Counted from the stretch's first letter, positions 21,288 through 30,376 are shown. The stretch: 64,000 nt of DNA from Roseivivax halotolerans (GCF_900115815.1 NZ_FOXV01000001.1:310001-374000), one strand, 5' to 3'. Notes: generated by a model not told the origin, from the sequence alone. A program made the numbers and translations.

Positions 21288-21411
21288 AGCGCCTCGCCGC
21301 GAGTCTCGCAAGTCTGCGCCCAGCTGCGCGATTGCGTCGCAGTGCCCGAACTGAGGGCTGGAAGTCCTGAGCCGAGACCCTATCTTCCGCCAGTGGTTTT
21401 AAGGTGATCCG

Positions 21412-21546
21412 ATGCGCAGCTGGCTTAACGTTGTCCACGTGACCCTGATCGCCGCCCTGCTCGGGGTGGCCCTTTTTGCATGGACGAGCCATCTCGGGGC
21501 CGGGCCGGAGACGCTCGACCTGACCGAAGATACGCAGTTCGAATAA
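21412..21546 (+). CDS. Small single-pass membrane protein (44 residues)
   Basis: ATG at 21412, behind AAGG, gives MRSWLNVVHVTLIAALLGVA and continues to a stop at 21546. One clear transmembrane helix (about 8-25) is followed by an acidic tail (GPETLDLTEDTQFE). Codon third positions are GC-rich, as in the neighbours. No family recognised; the short acidic tail is likely cytoplasmic or periplasmic with no known domain. It precedes mscS by 79 nt on the same strand. Confidence 0.5.
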   Translation: MRSWLNVVHVTLIAALLGVALFAWTSHLGAGPETLDLTEDTQFE

Positions 21547-21625
21547 GCCCATTCCTTCCGCCACTTGCACTGGGTCCGGTCACACCGTTCAATAAGGGCA
21601 TGAAGCGCCAAGCGATCCCTTCCGA

Positions 21626-22972
21626 ATGACCCCGGATACCGCATTTGCCGAATTGACCGGCATCCTCTCCAGCCTCCTGACACAGGCGGAGCTGTTCCTT
21701 CTGAGTCTCCTGCGTCCTTGGAACGCCTACCAGATCGGTATCGCGGTGGGCCTTTTCCTCGCCGCACATCTCGGCGCGCGGCTGATCGCACCTCGGATTT
21801 ACGAATGGATGCGCGGCCTCGAAAGCGTCGCGAAGTGGCGGATGCGCGTTCTCGTGCTGCTTCATCGCCGCGTGAGAATGATTCTCTTCGCATTGCTAGC
21901 CTGGTTGGCCGTCCTGGTGATGCGCGAGATCACGTGGCCATCGCGTTCCTATCTTCTGGCCATCGTGGCGGAGCTTGCGACCGCCTGGCTCTTCATCGCG
22001 GTCATCACCCGACTGATCGGCAATCCCGTTCTGCGTACGCTTGTCAGGTACGGCGCCTGGACCTGGGTGACGCTGTCGATCCTGAATCTCACAGAACTGG
22101 CACGGCAGGCACTCGACTCGATCGGCATCAGTTTCGGCGAGAGCCGCCTCACGTTGTGGCTGGCGATGCAAGCGGTGATTCTGCTGCTTGTCCTCATCAC
22201 GCTTGCGCGCTTTGCCACAACTGTCTCGGCGGCGCGGATACGGTCGAACGACGACATCTCGCCGTCGATGCAGGTTCTTGCGGTGAAGTTCCTGCAGGTG
22301 CTGCTCTACGGCGCGGCGTTCTTCATAGCACTCAAGCTCGTGGGCGTGGACCTGACCGGCCTCGCGGTCCTGTCGGGCGCGATCGGCGTTGGCCTGGGCT
22401 TCGGCCTTCAGAAGGTCGTCTCGAACCTCGTCTCGGGGGTGATCCTGCTGCTCGACCGCTCGATCAAGCCCGGCGACGTGATCTCCCTCGGCGAGACCTT
22501 CGGCTGGATCAACTCGCTCGGCGCGCGCTACGTCTCGATCACGACGCGGGACGGCAAGGAATACCTCATCCCGAACGAGGATCTCATCACCGGACAGGTG
22601 GTGAACTGGTCCCATTCCAATGATTTCGTGCGGCTCGACATCTATTTCGGCACGGCCTACGGGGACGATCCGCACAAGGTCCGAAAAATCGCCATCGAGG
22701 CGGCAGCAGGCACCGCGCGGGTGCTCGCCGACAGGCCGCCCGTTTGCCATATCGTGGGCTTCGGCGATTCCTCGGTCGACTACATCCTGCGCTTCTGGAT
22801 CAAGGATCCAACGGGCGGGCTGACCAATATCCGCGGCAATGTCTATCTCGCACTATGGGATGCGTTCCAGGAGCACGGCATCTCCATCCCCTTCCCGCAA
22901 CGCGAGGTGCGCGTCCTGGAAGGCTCCGAGCTTGGTACGCGGAAGATCGCCGACGAGCGCGGGAACCTCTGA
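21626..22972 (+). CDS. Mechanosensitive ion channel of the MscS family
   Basis: A 448-residue channel that would open under membrane tension and release solutes on osmotic downshift. About six hydrophobic segments come first; the pore helix and gate are in LSGAIGVGLGFGLQKVVSNL (about 250-270), the MscS signature. The beta domain follows with DRSIKPGDVISLGETFGWI and the VNWSHSN segment, then the C-terminal alpha/beta vestibule. The extra N-terminal membrane helices make it larger than E. coli MscS and like the YbdG/MscM-type members. Convergent or same-strand neighbours give no functional hint. Confidence 0.92.
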   Translation: MTPDTAFAELTGILSSLLTQAELFLLSLLRPWNAYQIGIAVGLFLAAHLGARLIAPRIYEWMRGLESVAKWRMRVLVLLHRRVRMILFALLAWLAVLVMREITWPSRSYLLAIVAELATAWLFIAVITRLIGNPVLRTLVRYGAWTWVTLSILNLTELARQALDSIGISFGESRLTLWLAMQAVILLLVLITLARFATTVSAARIRSNDDISPSMQVLAVKFLQVLLYGAAFFIALKLVGVDLTGLAVLSGAIGVGLGFGLQKVVSNLVSGVILLLDRSIKPGDVISLGETFGWINSLGARYVSITTRDGKEYLIPNEDLITGQVVNWSHSNDFVRLDIYFGTAYGDDPHKVRKIAIEAAAGTARVLADRPPVCHIVGFGDSSVDYILRFWIKDPTGGLTNIRGNVYLALWDAFQEHGISIPFPQREVRVLEGSELGTRKIADERGNL

Positions 22973-23011
22973 CGCCGCCCGCGCGCTATCCGCACAGGAT
23001 GGAGGCGACCC

Positions 23012-23563
23012 ATGACAACCGAACCTGCCCTCGTACACCGGGATGCCGCGACCGCCGCGCGCACCCTGAACTTCACCGATGACGGTGTGACGCCGAACAA
23101 TCCGGACCTCCCGGTCCTATTCTTTCCCGATGCGATCGCGGACGGCGCGAGCTCGGATCAGATCGAAGCGCTCTACCGCTCGAATGGCTGGCACGGAACC
23201 TGGACCGCGACGGTCTTCGATTACGAGCATTATCATCCCGATGCACACGAGGTTCTGACGGTCGCGTCGGGCTCGGCCAGCCTGCGGATCGGCGGCCGGT
23301 CGGGCAAGGTGATGGCGGTGAATGCCGGGGACGTCCTGATGCTGCCAGGCGGCATCGGCCATATGCGCCTCGACCAGACCGACGATTTCGCGGTCTGCGG
23401 CGGCTACCCGCCCGACCAGCCGCATGGCACGATCATCCGCGCGCCGGACGAGCGGAACGAAGATCACATCGCGCAGATCGCGGCGCTGTCGCGACCCGAG
23501 AACGACCCGGTTTTCGGCGAGGACGGTCCTCTTGTCGTGCTCTGGGGCGGCGCTCGCGAATGA
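23012..23563 (+). CDS. Cupin domain protein (YjlB-like)
   Basis: A 183-residue single-domain cupin. The metal-binding motif 1 appears as EHYHPDAHEVLTVASGSASLR region (about 72-93) and motif 2 as GDVLMLPGGIGHMRL (about 108-122). The N-terminal FTDDGVTPNNPDLPVLFF segment is typical of YjlB-type cupins, which have no defined reaction. A ribosome-binding GGAGG lies 7 nt before ATG 23012. It is followed 69 nt later by a thiolase gene on the same strand; no shared pathway can be claimed. Confidence 0.8.
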   Translation: MTTEPALVHRDAATAARTLNFTDDGVTPNNPDLPVLFFPDAIADGASSDQIEALYRSNGWHGTWTATVFDYEHYHPDAHEVLTVASGSASLRIGGRSGKVMAVNAGDVLMLPGGIGHMRLDQTDDFAVCGGYPPDQPHGTIIRAPDERNEDHIAQIAALSRPENDPVFGEDGPLVVLWGGARE

Positions 23564-23632
23564 CGCGCCGTTCCGCCTGACAAACCGTGGTTCGGTCTGC
23601 ATAGTCGCGCATAAACCCGGAAGGAGATCCTC

Positions 23633-24811
23633 ATGCGCGACGATATCGTCATACTGTCCGGTGCTCGCACCGCGATCGGCACCTTCGGCGGCAGCCTCGC
23701 CGGCACACCCCCTATCGACATCGCGACCGCCGCCTCCAAGGCCGCCATCGAACGCGCCGGGCTTGAAGGCGGCGATATCGGCACGGTCGTCTTCGGCCAT
23801 GTCATCAACACCGAGCCGAGGGACATGTATCTGAGCCGCGTCGCCGCCATGCAGGCCGGCGTGCCCGACTCGGTCCCGGCGATGAACGTGAACCGGCTTT
23901 GCGGTTCGGGCGCACAAGCCATCGTCTCGGGCGTGCAGGCACTGGCGATGGGTGATTGCGACATCGCGCTGCTGGGCGGCGCGGAATGCATGTCGCGCTC
24001 TCCGTATATCGTTCCTGACCAGCGCTGGGGCGCGAAGATGGGCGATATCCGCACGCTGGACATGATGCTCGGCGCTCTGAACTGCCCGTTCGGAACCGGC
24101 CACATGGGCTTGACCGCCGAGAACGTCTCGGGCGAGCATGACATCAGCCGCGAGGCGCAGGACGCCTTCGCGATGGAAAGCCAGGAACGCACCGCCCGTG
24201 CCATCGCCGAAGGCCGGTTCGCCGAACAGATCACTCCGGTGGAGGTGCGCGTGAAGCGCGACATGGTCGCCTTCGAAACCGACGAGCATCCCAAGCAGAC
24301 GAGCCTTGAAAAGCTCGCCGGCCTCAAGCCTGTATTCAAAAAGGACGGGACCGTCACAGCCGGCAATGCCTCTGGCATCAATGACGGTGCCGCGGCGCTG
24401 GTGCTGTCGACTGCCGAGGCTGCCGAGAAGAAGGGCGCAACACCACGCGCCCGCGTTCTGGGCTATGCTCATGCCGGTGTACGCCCGGAAGTGATGGGCA
24501 TCGGCCCCGTGCCCGCCGTGCGCTCACTCTTTGAAAAGACCGGGCTCGGACCCGACGACTTCGACGTGATCGAGTCCAACGAGGCTTTCGCGGCGCAGGC
24601 TCTTGCGGTGAACAAGGAACTCGGTCTCGATCCTGCCAAGGTGAATCCCAATGGCGGCGCAATCGCGCTCGGCCATCCGGTCGGCGCAACCGGCGCGATC
24701 ATCACGGTGAAAGCCCTCTATGAGCTTGAGCGCATCGGCGGCAAACGCGCGCTTATCACGATGTGCATCGGCGGCGGCCAGGGCATCGCATTGGCCATCG
24801 AGCGTCTCTGA
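23633..24811 (+). CDS. Acetyl-CoA acetyltransferase (thiolase)
   Basis: Thiolase of 392 residues, the usual length. Acyl-accepting Cys90 lies in NVNRLCGSGAQAI, the catalytic His in GGAIALGHPVGATG and the second catalytic Cys in TMCIGGGQGIA at the C-terminus. Biosynthetic thiolases of this kind condense two acetyl-CoA for polyhydroxybutyrate or the ethylmalonyl-CoA pathway; a degradative beta-ketothiolase role is equally possible, and no phaB or fad gene lies beside it. AGGAGAT precedes the start. A GC-rich hairpin follows the stop. Confidence 0.93.
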   Translation: MRDDIVILSGARTAIGTFGGSLAGTPPIDIATAASKAAIERAGLEGGDIGTVVFGHVINTEPRDMYLSRVAAMQAGVPDSVPAMNVNRLCGSGAQAIVSGVQALAMGDCDIALLGGAECMSRSPYIVPDQRWGAKMGDIRTLDMMLGALNCPFGTGHMGLTAENVSGEHDISREAQDAFAMESQERTARAIAEGRFAEQITPVEVRVKRDMVAFETDEHPKQTSLEKLAGLKPVFKKDGTVTAGNASGINDGAAALVLSTAEAAEKKGATPRARVLGYAHAGVRPEVMGIGPVPAVRSLFEKTGLGPDDFDVIESNEAFAAQALAVNKELGLDPAKVNPNGGAIALGHPVGATGAIITVKALYELERIGGKRALITMCIGGGQGIALAIERL

Positions 24812-24818
24812 AATCTGG

Positions 24819-24841
24819 CGCCCGCGTGTGATGCGCGGGCG
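24819..24841 (+). terminator. Hairpin after the thiolase gene
   Basis: CGCCCGCG (24819-24826) pairs with CGCGGGCG (24834-24841) over a 7-nt loop, 8 nt after the stop; only TT follows. It directly abuts the CtrA-like site of the next gene. Confidence 0.5.
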
Positions 24842-24856
24842 TTAAGCAAACTTTCA
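24842..24856 (+). promoter_or_regulatory. CtrA-like site (TTAA-N7-TTCA)
   Basis: TTAAGCAAACTTTCA matches TTAA-N7-TTAA at seven of eight fixed bases and ends 46 nt before the histidine kinase start, nearly the same distance as the CtrA-like site before the response regulator at 13804. Confidence 0.35.
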
Positions 24857-24902
24857 ACGCTTTGCCCCAAGACGGAAACAATGGTTTTCCCCGGGGGCGT
24901 GC

Positions 24903-27497
24903 ATGACGCTGAGCAAGGTTCTGGCGGAGGAGCGGCGCGCGCGCCTCGCGGCCGAGAAGTTGCTTGCCCAGAAGCACGCGGAGCTGACTTCCGCCAATCG
25001 CCGGCTCGGACTGCATACGCGCGAGCTGGCGCAGGAGGTAAGCGAAACACGCGCCCGCGTCGCCAGCATGCAGACAGAGAATGCGCGCGTCATCTCCGAG
25101 CTCGGCAATGCCGTCCAGAAGATCGAGGTGGTCGAAAGCCAGCTCTGGCAGGCGCTCGAGGCGATCCGTGACGGATTTGCACTCTTTGACGCTGAGGGGC
25201 GGCTTGAACTGGCGAACCGGGCCTACCTGTCGATGTATGACGGCATCGAAGAAGTCTGGACCGGCACCCATTTCAGCGAATTGCTCCGCCTCGCCGCCGA
25301 AGAGGGGCTTGTCGATATCGGCGCGGAAAATCCGGCCGACTGGATAGACCGGATCGCGGCCGGCTGGACGAATACACGCTCGAAACCTCCGATCCTGCGT
25401 CTTTGGGACGGTCGCTTCGTGAAGGTCGAGAACCGCCCCACCGCGGATGGCGGTACGGTCAGTCTTGCGGTCGACATGACCGAACTCATGCGGATGTGGT
25501 CGGCGGTGCAGGAGCTACCGGACGGGTTCGTGCTTTTCGATGCTGATGACCGGCTGGTCATGTGCAACGAGAAGTACCGCCAGCTGTACTCCAAATCCGC
25601 GCCTGCGATCGTGCCGGGTGCGACGTTCGAGGATATCCTTCGCTACGGGCTCAAGCACGGTCAGTACCTTGACGCCGTGGGCCGCGAGGAAGAGTGGCTG
25701 GCAGAACGTCTCGCCTCACATCGGCGGCCCGAGATCGTACTTGAGCAACCGCTCGACGACGGGCGCTGGCTGCGTATCTTCGAGCGACGCACCAGCGATG
25801 GCGCGCGCGTCGGTCTCAGGGTCGATATCAGTCATCTCAAGCAGACCCAGGCCGATCTCGAGAAGGCGATGGAACGGGCGGAGGCGGCGAACCGCGCCAA
25901 GTCTGCTTTCCTCGCCAATATGAGTCACGAGATCCGTACACCAATGAACGGCGTGGTGAGCATGTCGGAGCTTTTGGTCTCGACCACGCTCGATGACGAG
26001 CAACGCCTCTATGCAGAGACGATACGCAATTCCGGCGAGGCGCTTCTCGAGATCATCAACGACGTACTCGACTTCTCCAAGATCGAGGCCGACCGGATCG
26101 AGATCGCCGTTGAACCATTCGATCTCGAACGTCTGATCCATGACCTTGTGACGCTGGTTCAAACCTCGGCGCGCAAAAAAGGTCTCGCGCTTCTGGTCGA
26201 CTATGACATCTTCCTTCCGAGCCGTTTTCGGGGCGACGCCGCGCGCGTGAGGCAGGTGCTCACGAACCTGATCGGCAACGCGATCAAGTTCACCCATGAA
26301 GGCCATGTCCTCGTTCGCATCGTGGGTCTCGGAGAGGAGCGAGGACGGACGACGCTGCATATCACCGTGGAGGATACCGGGATCGGCATCCCGAAGTCGC
26401 AGCAGGCGCATGTCTTCGGCGTGTTCAATCAGGTCGAGGACGGCCGTGATAGAAGTTTCGAGGGAACTGGACTCGGCCTTGCCATCACGAAGCGCCTGAT
26501 CGAGCTGATGGGGGGCGAGATCTGGCTCAAGTCCGAGCCCGGTCGTGGGTCGTGTTTCGGCATCCGGCTGGTCCTGCCAAACGCCACCGACGACGAGGGC
26601 AGCGGCTTGCCGGATCTCCGTCACATCCGGCGCGCGCTGGTTCTCGACGCTCATGCGGGCAGCCGCGCGATCCTGTCGCGGCAGCTTGGCCAGGCGGGCA
26701 TCGCCGCGCTGACCTCCGCGATGGAAGCGGAGTTTGACACGATGCGGCAGGCCCCCTGGGACGTCGCCATCATTGCCGACGACATACCCGGCGCGACCGC
26801 GGCGGAACTTGCCCGGCGCTGGCGCACCGCAGGGGAGACACGCCCACTGATCCTCTCCGCCGCCCTACCGGACCGGGAGCGCAAGGCCATCGGCGACGGG
26901 TGCTTCGATGCCGTGGTCCAGCGCCCAACGCCGCGCGCCGCACTATTCGCCGCGCTCGCGCGGATCGAAATGGCTTCCGTCTCCGAGTCGCCATGCGTCT
27001 TTCACGTTGCAGGACACGAGACCGAAACGCGCATCGACGTCCTACTGGCCGAGGACAACGCGACGAACCAGCTTGTCTTTTCGAAGATGGTGGCCGATCT
27101 GCCCATCCGGCTGCGGGTTGCGTCCAATGGTCAGGACGCTCTCGACGAGATCGCAGCACGACGGCCCGATCTCGTTTTCATGGACATCTCCATGCCCGGA
27201 ATGGATGGAAAGGAAGCGACCCGCAGGCTGCGGCAAAGCGAGGCGGACACCGGCGCGCCACGACTGCCAGTCATCGCCGTCACCGCACATGCCATGGATG
27301 GCGACCGCGAGGCGATTCTTGCCGAAGGGCTCGACGATTACATCGTCAAGCCTGTCCGCAAGGCGGCAATCCGGAACGCGATCGAGCGGGCGCTCCCCGG
27401 CGTCCTGCGGGATGGGGCCGATCAGGCTGCCTTGGACGCGGCTTCGGCATCCCGCACGAAGACCGGCTTTCCAGGTTCGGAGAGATCTTCGCGGTAG
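24903..27497 (+). CDS. Hybrid sensor histidine kinase with degenerate and intact receiver domains
   Basis: An 864-residue cytoplasmic protein with no membrane segment. Order: coiled coil (about 1-85), two PAS-like domains (about 85-195 and 200-312), a HisKA domain with phospho-accepting His342 in NMSHEIRTPMNG, an HATPase with N-box NLIGNAIKF, EDTGIGIP and EGTGLGLAIT, a receiver-like domain (about 578-690) and a final receiver (about 705-830) with Asp761 in FMDISMPGMDG and the lysine in YIVKPV. The first receiver-like domain has ADDIPG at the acceptor site and an arginine (VQRPT) where lysine is expected, so it is probably inactive or a binding module. No Hpt domain is present, so phosphate would pass to a separate protein. 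Its last 76 nt overlap yaaA on the other strand. Confidence 0.93.
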   Translation: MTLSKVLAEERRARLAAEKLLAQKHAELTSANRRLGLHTRELAQEVSETRARVASMQTENARVISELGNAVQKIEVVESQLWQALEAIRDGFALFDAEGRLELANRAYLSMYDGIEEVWTGTHFSELLRLAAEEGLVDIGAENPADWIDRIAAGWTNTRSKPPILRLWDGRFVKVENRPTADGGTVSLAVDMTELMRMWSAVQELPDGFVLFDADDRLVMCNEKYRQLYSKSAPAIVPGATFEDILRYGLKHGQYLDAVGREEEWLAERLASHRRPEIVLEQPLDDGRWLRIFERRTSDGARVGLRVDISHLKQTQADLEKAMERAEAANRAKSAFLANMSHEIRTPMNGVVSMSELLVSTTLDDEQRLYAETIRNSGEALLEIINDVLDFSKIEADRIEIAVEPFDLERLIHDLVTLVQTSARKKGLALLVDYDIFLPSRFRGDAARVRQVLTNLIGNAIKFTHEGHVLVRIVGLGEERGRTTLHITVEDTGIGIPKSQQAHVFGVFNQVEDGRDRSFEGTGLGLAITKRLIELMGGEIWLKSEPGRGSCFGIRLVLPNATDDEGSGLPDLRHIRRALVLDAHAGSRAILSRQLGQAGIAALTSAMEAEFDTMRQAPWDVAIIADDIPGATAAELARRWRTAGETRPLILSAALPDRERKAIGDGCFDAVVQRPTPRAALFAALARIEMASVSESPCVFHVAGHETETRIDVLLAEDNATNQLVFSKMVADLPIRLRVASNGQDALDEIAARRPDLVFMDISMPGMDGKEATRRLRQSEADTGAPRLPVIAVTAHAMDGDREAILAEGLDDYIVKPVRKAAIRNAIERALPGVLRDGADQAALDAASASRTKTGFPGSERSSR

Positions 27498-28207
27498 GCA
27501 TAGCCGCCGGTATCGAAGTCCTTCAATGCTGCCGGATCAGTCAGCCTGTTTTGCACGATGAAGCGCGCCATCGCCCCGCGCGCTTTCTTCGCATAGAAAC
27601 TCACGATCTTGGGTGTGCCGTTCTTGTCCTCCATGAATTGCGGCGTCACCACGTCGAGGCCGAGCGCCTTTTCCGGGACCGCGCCGAAATATTCCTGACT
27701 GGCGCAATTCACGAGGGTTTGCGTGCCGATCTCTTCGGCTTGCGTATGCAGCGCCTTGGCGATCCGGTCGCCCCAATATTCGTAAAGCGAGCCACCGCGC
27801 CGCGTCTTGAGCTTCGAGCCCATCTCCAGCCGATACGCCTGGATCGCGTCCTTGGGACGCAATGCGCCGTAAAGGCCCGACAATATCCGCAAGTGATCCT
27901 GCGCCCAGTCAAGCTCCTTGGGATCGAGCGATGACGCTTCGAGGCCCTGATACGTGTCGCCTGCGAACGCGAGCGCGGCAGGGCGCAGCTGATCGCCAGC
28001 GGGTGCATCCGAGAAGTCGCGATATCGGTCGCGATTGAGCTTTGCCAGATCGTCAGAGAGATCCATCAGCCCCTTGAGATCCTTGAGCGTCAGGTTTCGC
28101 ATCGTCTTGGCGAGGCGCTGGGCGTCCTCCTCGAAATAAGGCTCGGTCGTCTCGACGTCGCGCGCGCTCCAATCGAGGCGCTTGGCCGGAGAGATCACGA
28201 TCAGCAT
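27422..28207 (-). CDS. yaaA: Peroxide stress protein YaaA (DUF328)
   Basis: A 261-residue DUF328 protein. In E. coli YaaA limits free iron and so reduces Fenton damage during peroxide stress. The family N-terminus MLIVISPAKRLDW, the FAGDTYQGLEA segment (about 81-91), ILSGLYGALRPKD (about 108-120) and NCASQEYFGAV (about 168-178) are all present. Length is normal. Its C-terminal coding region overlaps the histidine kinase gene tail to tail. Confidence 0.95.
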   Translation of the reverse strand: MLIVISPAKRLDWSARDVETTEPYFEEDAQRLAKTMRNLTLKDLKGLMDLSDDLAKLNRDRYRDFSDAPAGDQLRPAALAFAGDTYQGLEASSLDPKELDWAQDHLRILSGLYGALRPKDAIQAYRLEMGSKLKTRRGGSLYEYWGDRIAKALHTQAEEIGTQTLVNCASQEYFGAVPEKALGLDVVTPQFMEDKNGTPKIVSFYAKKARGAMARFIVQNRLTDPAALKDFDTGGYAYREDLSEPGKPVFVRDAEAASKAA

Positions 28208-28271
28208 GGGACGGGCTCCTTCCTGTCTCGGGTTACGTCCGATTTAGGGCAAGCGGCGCAGCGCGCAATCG

Positions 28272-30326
28272 TCACTCTGTCGCGCTCAGCACCGACAGGA
28301 AGGCCGGGCCAAACCGCTCCATCCGGCGCGCGTCGAGAAAGCGGGACAACGCACTTTCGCCCGAAGGCCGCGCCTCGGCGATCTTCGCAAGCTGCGAGGC
28401 CGAACAGGAGAGCGGCTTTTCCGTGCCGTCCGGGCCCCGCGTGAGGTCCGCCTGCGTGGCGAGAAGCCTGTCGTAGAGACTGCCTGCGCCCCGTCCCGCG
28501 AGCCTGCGCCGCGCGGGATGCAGCCCTGCCGCTTCCCCGGCGATCACCTCGAGAAAGGCATCGCCGTAGCGGTCCAGCTTCTTGGCCCCGATCCCTGAGA
28601 TACCTGCCATCTCGTCGAGGCTTTGCGGGCGGCGCTCGGCCATCTCGATCAAGGTACGGTCGTTGAAAATGATATAGGCCGGGACGGATGCGGCCTCCGC
28701 CAAGGCGCGGCGTTTGGCCTTGAGCGCAGACAGCAGCGGCGCGTCCTCGTCGCTGACAAGCGCTTTGGGCGTCGCTCGGTTCGCGCGCGGCGCCATGACA
28801 TCGCGGCGCAGCCTCACGCTTTCCTCGCCTTTCAAGATCGGCAGTGCGCGATCGGTCATGACGAGCGCGCCATGCCGTTCCGGATCGGGTCGCATGAGGT
28901 CGAAGCCCATCATCTGCCGGAACACCGCCTGCCATTGGGACTGGCTGAGATCCTGACCAACACCAAAGGTCGGCAGACCGTCATGTCCCCGCGCCTTCAC
29001 CTTCTCGGTGGCCTGCCCGCGCAGGATATCGATGAGATGGCCCGCGCCGAAATTCTCGCCGGTCCGCAGCGCCGCCGAGAGCGCCTTCCGCACCGCCTCG
29101 GTGCCGTCGAACGTCTCAGGCGGGGCGTCGCACAGGTCGCAATGCCCGCAATCGGCTGCCGGGCTTTCGCCGAAATAGCCCAGAAGCACGCGCCGCCGGC
29201 AGCCCTGCGCCTCGGCAAGCCCGAGAAGCGCATTGAGCCGGCCGTGATCCGCGATGCGGCGTTCGGGCGGCGCGAGGCCCTCGTCGATCTGGCTGCGACG
29301 CAGACGGATATCGTCGGGGCCGTAAAGCGTGAGCGTCTCGGCCGGTCCGCCATCGCGCCCTGAGCGGCCGATTTCCTGATAATAGGCCTCGATGGACTTC
29401 GGCAGATCCGCATGGGCCACCCAGCGTATATCCGGCTTGTCGACGCCCATGCCGAAGGCCACGGTCGCCACGACGATCAGCCCGTCCTCGACAGCGAAAC
29501 GCGCCTCGACGTCCCGGCGGCGTTCAGGATCCATACCGCCGTGATAGGCGAGCGCGACATGGCCGTCCTGGCTCAGCGCCTGTGCCAGCGTCTCGGTCTT
29601 GGCGCGCGTGCCGCAATAAACGATGCCGGGTTGCCCGCGCCGCGCATCGGCAAAGCCGAGGATCTGTTTGCGGGGATTGTCCTTGGGCGAAAATGCGAGG
29701 TGGATGTTCGGTCGGTCGAAGCCGCGCAGGAACACATCCGGCGTGCCGCCGCCGAACAGCCGCGCGACGATCTCCTCGCGGGTCTCTTCGTCCGCGGTGG
29801 CGGTGAAGGCAGCGACCGGCACGTCGAGATCGCGCCGCAAGGCACCGATCCGCAGGTAATCGGGCCGGAAATCGTGGCCCCACTGGCTGACGCAATGCGC
29901 CTCGTCGACTGCGATCAGGCTGACGCCTGCTTCCGCGAGAAGGCGGGCCGTTCCACCCGAGGCAAGGCGTTCCGGCGCGAGATAGAGCAGTTTCAGATCG
30001 CCGGAATGCAGGGCATCGAACACTGCGTCGGTCTCGTCCTGCGTATTGCCGGATGTCAGCGCGCCCGCCGCGACCCCGGCCTCGCGCAACGCGCGCACCT
30101 GGTCGCGCATCAGCGCGATGAGCGGCGAGATGACGACAGTGAGGCCGGGCCGAACGAGCGCCGGCAGCTGAAAGCAGAGCGATTTGCCCCCGCCCGTCGG
30201 CATGATGGCAAGCACGTCACGACCTTGTGTGACCGCATCCACGATCTCGCCCTGGCCGGGGCGAAAGCTCTCGAATCCGAAAACGTCACGCAACAGCGCC
30301 TCGGCGCTGGCCAGATCGCGGGGCAT
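28272..30326 (-). CDS. recQ: ATP-dependent DNA helicase RecQ
   Basis: 3'-5' DNA helicase in recombination and fork repair. The 684-residue protein has Walker A IMPTGGGKSLC (41-51), the DEAH box (141-144) followed by the aromatic-rich loop CVSQWGHDFRPDY, motif VI QEIGRSGRDG, the RecQ-Ct zinc-binding cysteines (CRRRVLLGYFGE ... CGHCDLC, about 375-400), and an HRDC domain (about 528-595). A further helical C-terminal region (about 610-684) resembles a second HRDC-like module, as in several alphaproteobacterial RecQ proteins. It lies 64 nt upstream of yaaA on the same strand. Confidence 0.96.
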   Translation of the reverse strand: MPRDLASAEALLRDVFGFESFRPGQGEIVDAVTQGRDVLAIMPTGGGKSLCFQLPALVRPGLTVVISPLIALMRDQVRALREAGVAAGALTSGNTQDETDAVFDALHSGDLKLLYLAPERLASGGTARLLAEAGVSLIAVDEAHCVSQWGHDFRPDYLRIGALRRDLDVPVAAFTATADEETREEIVARLFGGGTPDVFLRGFDRPNIHLAFSPKDNPRKQILGFADARRGQPGIVYCGTRAKTETLAQALSQDGHVALAYHGGMDPERRRDVEARFAVEDGLIVVATVAFGMGVDKPDIRWVAHADLPKSIEAYYQEIGRSGRDGGPAETLTLYGPDDIRLRRSQIDEGLAPPERRIADHGRLNALLGLAEAQGCRRRVLLGYFGESPAADCGHCDLCDAPPETFDGTEAVRKALSAALRTGENFGAGHLIDILRGQATEKVKARGHDGLPTFGVGQDLSQSQWQAVFRQMMGFDLMRPDPERHGALVMTDRALPILKGEESVRLRRDVMAPRANRATPKALVSDEDAPLLSALKAKRRALAEAASVPAYIIFNDRTLIEMAERRPQSLDEMAGISGIGAKKLDRYGDAFLEVIAGEAAGLHPARRRLAGRGAGSLYDRLLATQADLTRGPDGTEKPLSCSASQLAKIAEARPSGESALSRFLDARRMERFGPAFLSVLSATE

Positions 30327-30329
30327 GGG

Positions 30330-30376
30330 TGAGACCTGCCTGATTGTCTATATCTGCTCTTTGAGCAAAGGTCTCA
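30330..30376. repeat. Inverted repeat in the recQ leader
   Basis: TGAGACCT (30330-30337) and AGGTCTCA (30369-30376) form an 8-bp inverted repeat just before the recQ start; inside it is a smaller hairpin TGCTC-TTT-GAGCA (30355-30367). It could be an operator or an mRNA fold. The remaining bases of the 115-nt gap show no clear promoter. Confidence 0.4.

Noticed and set aside
21091-21411. Leucine attenuator upstream of leuC
   Set aside because: No Leu-codon run and no terminator/antiterminator pair could be read in the gap.
23117-24472. 451-residue minus-strand frame opposite the cupin and thiolase genes
   Set aside because: Crosses two real genes and their intergenic gap; no recognisable domain.
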